Shown here in pieces: positions 5,649 to 9,495 of a stretch of 9,495 bases of DNA; positions within the stretch are counted from its first letter, which is position 1; the number at the start of each line of letters is the position of its first letter. The DNA is from PNKC01 sp039917655. Lineage in GTDB: Bacteria > Chloroflexota > Dehalococcoidia > Tepidiformales > Tepidiformaceae. Made by a program: the position numbers and the translations under genes. The notes beneath the pieces are model-generated. The model had not been told where the DNA came from. It did no database searches and saw nothing but the letters and a program-made list of their open reading frames with translations. Location of the stretch: positions 1 to 9,495 of the forward strand of contig JBDSJC010000187.1 of assembly GCA_039917655.1 (NCBI GenBank). Reading direction: 5' to 3'.

Positions 5649-6838
5649 TAGCGTCCCCCTTCAAGGATGAGCGAAACCTGTTCGCTCATGATCCCGCCGT
5701 TGCCGTTCACATAGGCCAGCTGGCACTTCTTCACCTGCCGCCCCTGGGCACGGCCCATCACCTGGCGGGCGGCCTCGGTGACGTGCGACATGCCGCCCGC
5801 GAGACCTGCCTGCCCGAACGAAAGCTGTCCGCCATGAGGGTTGAGCGGGAAATCGCCATCGAACTGAAGGTTGTGCTGGTCCACGAACTGTCCGCCGCGG
5901 CCCTTCTTCGCGAAACCTGCGTCTTCAAGCGAAATGAGCACGGTGATTGTGTAGCAGTCGTAGATGCTCGCCACGTCAATCTCCTTGCGCCGCACGCCCG
6001 CCATCTTGAACGCCAGGTTCGCCGCCGAGGTGATCGGACTGTGGGTCAGGCTCGGCGCGTAGGTAATGCTGCGATGCGTGGTGTGTTCGCCCACGCCCAG
6101 GATGGTGGCCGCGTGCTTCGCCTTCTTCGCGCGCTTCGCGCTGGTCACCACCACCGCCGCTGCGCCGGCGACGGGCATGACGATTTCGAGCAAGTGGAGC
6201 GGGTCAACGATGACCGGCGAGTTGAGCACGTCCTCAACCGTGATCGGTTGGCCGAAGAACAGCGCATTCGGGTTGTGGCAGGCGTTGTAACGCTGGGCGA
6301 CGGCGATCTTCGCCAGCTGCTCCGGTGTCACGCCGAATTCGTGCATGTACCTGTTGGCGATCATCGCGTAGCCGAAGTTCGCGCCGATCGCTCCGTATGG
6401 TGCTTCGAATTCGGAGTACGGCGTGCGGTCCACCCGCCGGCCGGACCAGCCCGTGCCGGCCGACCGCTTGGGACCGGCGGTGCTGCGCGCTTCACGGCGG
6501 GCGGCGGTCAGGCAGACTACCGTTTCGCAGAGTCCGGTGCTGATCGCCATCGCCGCCCGCGCCACCATGCCGGCGCCCGTCGCGCCGCCGTGGTCTACCA
6601 CTTCGGCGAACTTTGCATCGATGCCCAAGTACTCCACCATCGTCGCGGGGGCGAACATCGGCGCCTCGGCGAAGCTTTCGGTCACCAGACCATCAATGTC
6701 ACCCGTCTCCAGTCCCGCGTCCGCGATCGCCAGGCGGGCGACCTCCGCCAACATTCCGAGCGTGGTCGCGCCCTCGGTGTAGCGCGTGGGCTTGAATTCG
6801 CCGATCCCGATGATGGCGGCTTTTCCGCGCATCGTCAT
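5648..6838 (-). CDS. Thiolase-superfamily protein lacking the catalytic cysteine (SCP2-thiolase/Ltp2-like)
   Basis: This 396-residue protein has the thiolase fold of the SCP2-thiolase-like, non-thiolytic type. It opens RGKAAIIGIGEF, with the paired-half features LAIADAGLETGDIDGL and AGVRRKEIDVASIYDCYT. Where thiolases carry the nucleophilic Cys it has DHGGATG (Asp82-His83-Gly84-Gly85). The C-terminal catalytic Cys motif is replaced by VNGNGG. The NPHGG (His335) and GGMSH (His352) motifs remain. A Claisen thiolase reaction is therefore unlikely. Relatives with a DUF35 partner, such as Ltp2 with ChsH2-DUF35, act as acyl-CoA retro-aldolases, and I infer something similar. A GTG-ATG pair begins at 6847, but GGAG (6847-6850) lies eight bases before ATG 6838, so I chose that start. 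It is first in an operon with the DUF35 gene and divergent from the nitronate monooxygenase gene. Substrate unknown. Confidence 0.85.
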   Translation of the reverse strand: MTMRGKAAIIGIGEFKPTRYTEGATTLGMLAEVARLAIADAGLETGDIDGLVTESFAEAPMFAPATMVEYLGIDAKFAEVVDHGGATGAGMVARAAMAISTGLCETVVCLTAARREARSTAGPKRSAGTGWSGRRVDRTPYSEFEAPYGAIGANFGYAMIANRYMHEFGVTPEQLAKIAVAQRYNACHNPNALFFGQPITVEDVLNSPVIVDPLHLLEIVMPVAGAAAVVVTSAKRAKKAKHAATILGVGEHTTHRSITYAPSLTHSPITSAANLAFKMAGVRRKEIDVASIYDCYTITVLISLEDAGFAKKGRGGQFVDQHNLQFDGDFPLNPHGGQLSFGQAGLAGGMSHVTEAARQVMGRAQGRQVKKCQLAYVNGNGGIMSEQVSLILEGGR

Positions 6839-6868
6839 TGGCATCACTCCAGGGCCGAAAGTGAAGAC

Positions 6869-6874
6869 AGCCTA
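6869..6874 (-). promoter_or_regulatory. Candidate -10 (TAGGCT) for the thiolase-like/DUF35 operon
   Basis: TAGGCT reads toward the thiolase-like gene, about 30 bases before its start. No -35 match is present 17 bases upstream. It is weak support; the 109-base gap between divergent starts must hold both promoters. Confidence 0.2.
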
Positions 6875-6913
6875 GCGCGAATCTGCCTGCCCGTCGCGTT
6901 GCTGGCAACGGCT

Positions 6914-6919
6914 TAGAAT
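6914..6919 (+). promoter_or_regulatory. Candidate -10 (TAGAAT) for the nitronate monooxygenase gene
   Basis: TAGAAT lies 28 bases before the GTG start, which would leave a short leader containing the strong AAGGAGG. It is identical to the element at 3646-3651. No clear -35 was found. Confidence 0.3.
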
Positions 6920-6934
6920 CGAGGCTCAGGCGGC

Positions 6935-6941
6935 AAGGAGG
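6935..6941 (+). promoter_or_regulatory. Strong ribosome-binding site AAGGAGG
   Basis: AAGGAGG is a near-perfect Shine-Dalgarno sequence, six bases before GTG 6948. It fixes that GTG as the start of the nitronate monooxygenase-family gene. Confidence 0.8.
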
Positions 6942-6947
6942 CCACGG

Positions 6948-7928
6948 GTGCTCAAGACGAAACTGACAGAACTCACGGGGATCGATCATCCGATCATCCA
7001 GGCGGGCATGGGGGCCGACGCCGGCCCAGCGCTTGCAGCGGCGGTTTCGGACGCGGGAGCGCTCGGCACCCTCGGCACGATCGGCGCCCCCGTCGCCCTC
7101 ATCCGCGAGAACATCGCGGCAACGCGAGCCGCCACTTCGCGACCGTTCGCAGTCAACATCATCACCTTCGACTGGGCTCCGTTCGCTCCGCAGCTGCTCG
7201 ATTTAGTGATCGAAGAGCGTGTGCCCGTGGTTACGCTCTCGTTCGGGTCGTTCGAATCCGCTCTGTCGCGATGCAATGCGGCGGACATCGTGACGATCGT
7301 GCAGGTGCAGGATGTCGAGGGCGCGATATCGGCGCTCAAAGAGGGGGCGGACGCCGTCGTCGTCCAGGGCGCCGAGGCGGGCGGCCACACCGGCCATCGC
7401 GGGACGATGAGCTTTGCCGCCCAGGTGTTGGACATGGCGGGAGACGTGCCAGTCGTGGTGGCTGGCGGAGTGGGCGGCGGACGCGGGCTGGCCGCAGCGC
7501 TGGCCATGGGCGCGGCCGGCGTGGTTATGGGCACGGCATTCAAGGCCACCGAGGAGTTCTTGGCGCGCGCCTCGCAGAAAGCGGCGATCGTCGCCAGCGA
7601 CGGCGGGAACACGCTGGCAGACCACCTGTTCGACGCGCCGTACCCGTTTCCGTGGCCAGCGGGGATCGTTGGCCGGGCAATGCGCAGCCGCTTCAGCGAG
7701 GAATGGGCCGGCCGCACCGAGGAGGCGCGGGCGAAGGCCAAAACCTACCCGTCCGTCTTCGGGATGGTGCTAGAACTCGGCGAGGACCCGGCGACGGAGA
7801 TCAACTGGGCAGGTGAGTCTGCTGGCCTCGTGCGAGCGGTACAGCCCGCCGCCGCGGTTATCGCCGCCACGGCCGCGGAGGCGGAAAGGTTGTTGCGCCT
7901 GGCCATCAAAGTGGTGGACTTGGAATAA
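6948..7928 (+). CDS. Nitronate monooxygenase-family FMN enzyme (2-nitropropane dioxygenase-like)
   Basis: This 326-residue TIM-barrel FMN enzyme is of the nitronate monooxygenase/2-nitropropane dioxygenase family, which oxidises alkyl nitronates; several members instead reduce enoyl-CoA or related substrates. It opens with IDHPIIQAGMG (12-22). Next come PFAVNIITFDW (66-76), PVVTLSFGSFE (93-103), and the diagnostic QGAEAGGHTGHRG (140-152), whose His147 is the proposed catalytic base. The phosphate-binding VAGGVGGGRG (171-180) and GVVMGTAF (191-198) complete the FMN site. GTG start with a strong AAGGAGG. It diverges from the thiolase-like/DUF35 pair, so a shared role in acyl-CoA or xenobiotic breakdown is possible, though unproven. 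The next gene starts 36 bases downstream, so read-through is plausible. Family is confident, substrate not. Confidence 0.88.
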   Translation: MLKTKLTELTGIDHPIIQAGMGADAGPALAAAVSDAGALGTLGTIGAPVALIRENIAATRAATSRPFAVNIITFDWAPFAPQLLDLVIEERVPVVTLSFGSFESALSRCNAADIVTIVQVQDVEGAISALKEGADAVVVQGAEAGGHTGHRGTMSFAAQVLDMAGDVPVVVAGGVGGGRGLAAALAMGAAGVVMGTAFKATEEFLARASQKAAIVASDGGNTLADHLFDAPYPFPWPAGIVGRAMRSRFSEEWAGRTEEARAKAKTYPSVFGMVLELGEDPATEINWAGESAGLVRAVQPAAAVIAATAAEAERLLRLAIKVVDLE

Positions 7929-7951
7929 CGGCGGTTTACTTCCCGGCGGTC

Positions 7952-7957
7952 TACGAT
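7952..7957 (+). promoter_or_regulatory. Candidate -10 element (TACGAT) for a leaderless start
   Basis: TACGAT is followed by seven bases and then ATG 7965, the same geometry as at 3646-3659. The two sites also share ATGTG-CGC text between them. It suggests an internal promoter just after the nitronate monooxygenase gene. No -35 is apparent. Confidence 0.35.
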
Positions 7958-7964
7958 GTGCCGC

Positions 7965-8921
7965 ATGGCAAGCGTCGCAGAGCATCTCCGGCGATGGAGC
8001 GAAGCGGGCGTCATTGATGCCGTCCAGGCGGAGCGTATCCGCGCCTTCGAAGCGGCGATCCCGTCTAACGAGACCGCGCGCCCGCCCGAAGACCGCCTCG
8101 GCGTCGTTGAGGCGATCCTCTACCTCGGCCTGGCGATCGCCGCTGCAGGAGCGGTTTTCCTCGGTGCGGAGAACTGGGCGGATCTGCAACCGTGGGCGCG
8201 AATCGCCGCCCTGGCCGTGCCTGCCGTGTTGGCGCTCGTCGCTGGCGCTGCCCTGCGGACCTTCGATGACCCCGGCTACCAGCGGGCTGGGAATATCGCC
8301 TGGCTGGGCGCGCTTGCGCTTGCCGCCGGGGCGACCGGCGTGATCGGCGGCGAGACCAATCTGCCGAACGACCGCACGCTGCTGCTGGCCGGAGTGGTTG
8401 CAACGCTCATCGCCGCGGGGCTATGGGCGATCTCTTCCAGCCACCCCCAGATTCTCGGACTGGGAGGTGCGCTGTTCCTCTTGGCCGAAGGGGTGGGAAA
8501 TGCACCGGACGACTACAGCGCGCAGGTTGCGGGCATGGTGCTCTTGCTTCTGGGAGTAATGGGCATTGCCCTTGCCGAATCCGGGATGCTCTCGCCTCGA
8601 TCCAGCGCGCAGGCGATCTTCGGCTTCTTCGCCATAGCCGGCCCCTACCACGCCGGGATCGATGGCAGCGTGATCTGGGCCGAACTGCTGGTGTTCGTCG
8701 TTGGCGCGGCGCTTATCGCCCTGGCGGTGCGCCGGAACACCTTCGAGTACATGGTGATCGCCGTCGCCGGAATGTTCGTTGGGCTCATCACTTTCGTCTT
8801 CGAACACCTCTCCGATAGTATCGGCGTCGCCCTCTCGTTGCTGCTCTCGGGGGCGGCGATCGTCGCCGGGGTGTTGCTCCTTGCCACGCTCCGAAAGTCC
8901 ACGCGCAAGGCTCGGGCATGA
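7965..8921 (+). CDS. DUF2157 polytopic membrane protein
   Basis: This 318-residue integral membrane protein has a short soluble N-terminal helix pair, HLRRWSEAGVIDAVQAERIRAFE, typical of the DUF2157 family, whose function is unknown. About nine hydrophobic segments follow, beginning with VEAILYLGLAIAAAGAVFLG and ending with a segment just before the basic tail LRKSTRKARA, which should lie in the cytosol. I chose ATG 7965 over ATG 7956 because family members begin close to the LxxW motif and because TACGAT lies seven bases upstream of 7965, overlapping the earlier ATG. The stop overlaps the next start (ATGA), so it is co-translated with the membrane-anchored protein that follows. No catalytic residues are apparent; a role in membrane stress or transport would be a guess. 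Confidence 0.75.
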   Translation: MASVAEHLRRWSEAGVIDAVQAERIRAFEAAIPSNETARPPEDRLGVVEAILYLGLAIAAAGAVFLGAENWADLQPWARIAALAVPAVLALVAGAALRTFDDPGYQRAGNIAWLGALALAAGATGVIGGETNLPNDRTLLLAGVVATLIAAGLWAISSSHPQILGLGGALFLLAEGVGNAPDDYSAQVAGMVLLLLGVMGIALAESGMLSPRSSAQAIFGFFAIAGPYHAGIDGSVIWAELLVFVVGAALIALAVRRNTFEYMVIAVAGMFVGLITFVFEHLSDSIGVALSLLLSGAAIVAGVLLLATLRKSTRKARA

Positions 8922-9495
8922 TCCGCCAACGCTTGTTCGTTGCGGGCGTCTTCGCGTCCTTTGCGGTCCTTCTCCTCCTCTCGGTGGTCATCTTTCAGTT
9001 TGGACGCCGCAATCCTTCGCCGCCCTCGCTCCAGGACAACCCGAATCCCGCCATCCCGGGCGAAGTGATCTACCTGGCGACGAATAGCTGCATCACGCGC
9101 ATCTACGCCTCCGGCGCGAACAAGCAGGAGATTGTCTGTCCCGGACGCGTGGACTACCTCGCCCGCCTTGATGAGCGGGCGATCGTTTACGGCTTCTACT
9201 TCCCATCAGGCGGCCCAGCGACCCAGCGCGACCTCGTCACAGGCCAGGAAGCCGTTCTGGACGCGACAATGAACCCAGATAAGTTGTTCACTCCTCACAC
9301 CGGCGCGGACCAGCGGTCGGTGCTGGACGAGTTCATCACGGTCGATCCGGATGGTTCGGTCTACCGCTCGAACAGCACGGAGCCCGGTCGCACGCGCATT
9401 TTTGATTGTGATTGCGGCGAGTACAAGACCCCGCAGTTCCTGACGTGGTCGCCCGATGGGCAGTGGGTGATGGTGACCTACTGGAAGAACGACAA
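8918..9495 (+). CDS. Membrane-anchored, beta-propeller-like protein (partial, runs off window)
   Basis: The frame is open for 192 codons to the window end, so the gene is cut off. The start ATG overlaps the stop of the DUF2157 gene as ATGA. Residues 1-6 are basic and 7-27 form a single hydrophobic anchor. A Pro/Asn-rich linker (about 32-47) follows, then a beta-rich extracytoplasmic region from IPGEVIYLATNSCITRIY. Cys58, Cys74, Cys164 and Cys166 could form disulfides. TWSPDGQWVMVTYW (about 176-189) is a typical TolB/PD40 (WD40-like) repeat, and VDPDGSVYRS (142-151) may be another degenerate blade. A periplasmic or surface beta-propeller that binds a partner is the best reading. Function, and any tie to DUF2157 beyond co-translation, cannot be judged from the part present. 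Confidence 0.7.
   Translation, partial: MIRQRLFVAGVFASFAVLLLLSVVIFQFGRRNPSPPSLQDNPNPAIPGEVIYLATNSCITRIYASGANKQEIVCPGRVDYLARLDERAIVYGFYFPSGGPATQRDLVTGQEAVLDATMNPDKLFTPHTGADQRSVLDEFITVDPDGSVYRSNSTEPGRTRIFDCDCGEYKTPQFLTWSPDGQWVMVTYWKND

Noticed and set aside
5564..6916. 450-codon plus-strand open frame
   Set aside because: It lies antisense to the thiolase-like gene, has His/Arg-rich content typical of a high-GC shadow frame, and has no recognisable motif.

Overview
The window looks like chromosomal DNA from a high-GC bacterium, most likely a member of the Chloroflexota (Dehalococcoidia-like) or a comparable environmental lineage. That placement is inference. It rests on the GC-rich codon use, a luciferase-like flavin/F420 oxidoreductase, a nitronate monooxygenase, a thiolase-like/DUF35 pair, and a SipW-type signal peptidase carrying a DUF5305-like ectodomain. 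No mobile element, CRISPR array, tRNA or rRNA was seen.

Region 1 (51-3062, minus strand) is a surface or secretion cassette. In transcription order it holds a long, strongly structured putative 5' leader (2743-3062), a small exported protein (2365-2742), an intercistronic hairpin (2279-2308), a TTG-started signal peptidase fused to a DUF5305-like domain (643-2247), and, one base later, a GTG-started secreted Pro/Thr-rich protein (51-641). The arrangement resembles the SipW/TasA logic, in which a dedicated peptidase sits beside its short abundant substrate. It is the best candidate here for an undescribed system.

Region 2 (3063-3645) is non-coding. It has an AT-rich part that probably holds the cassette promoter and a part with short tandem repeats.

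Region 3 (3646-5083) has an LLM-class oxidoreductase on the plus strand, converging on a stand-alone CheY-like receiver on the minus strand.

Region 4 (5196-7928) is metabolic. A thiolase-superfamily protein without the catalytic cysteine and a DUF35 protein without zinc cysteines overlap by one base on the minus strand. A nitronate monooxygenase-family enzyme diverges from them on the plus strand. The pair fits an acyl-CoA aldolase-type complex better than a true thiolase.

Region 5 (7952-9495, plus strand) has a DUF2157 polytopic membrane protein joined by an ATGA overlap to a membrane-anchored, beta-propeller-like protein that runs off the window end.
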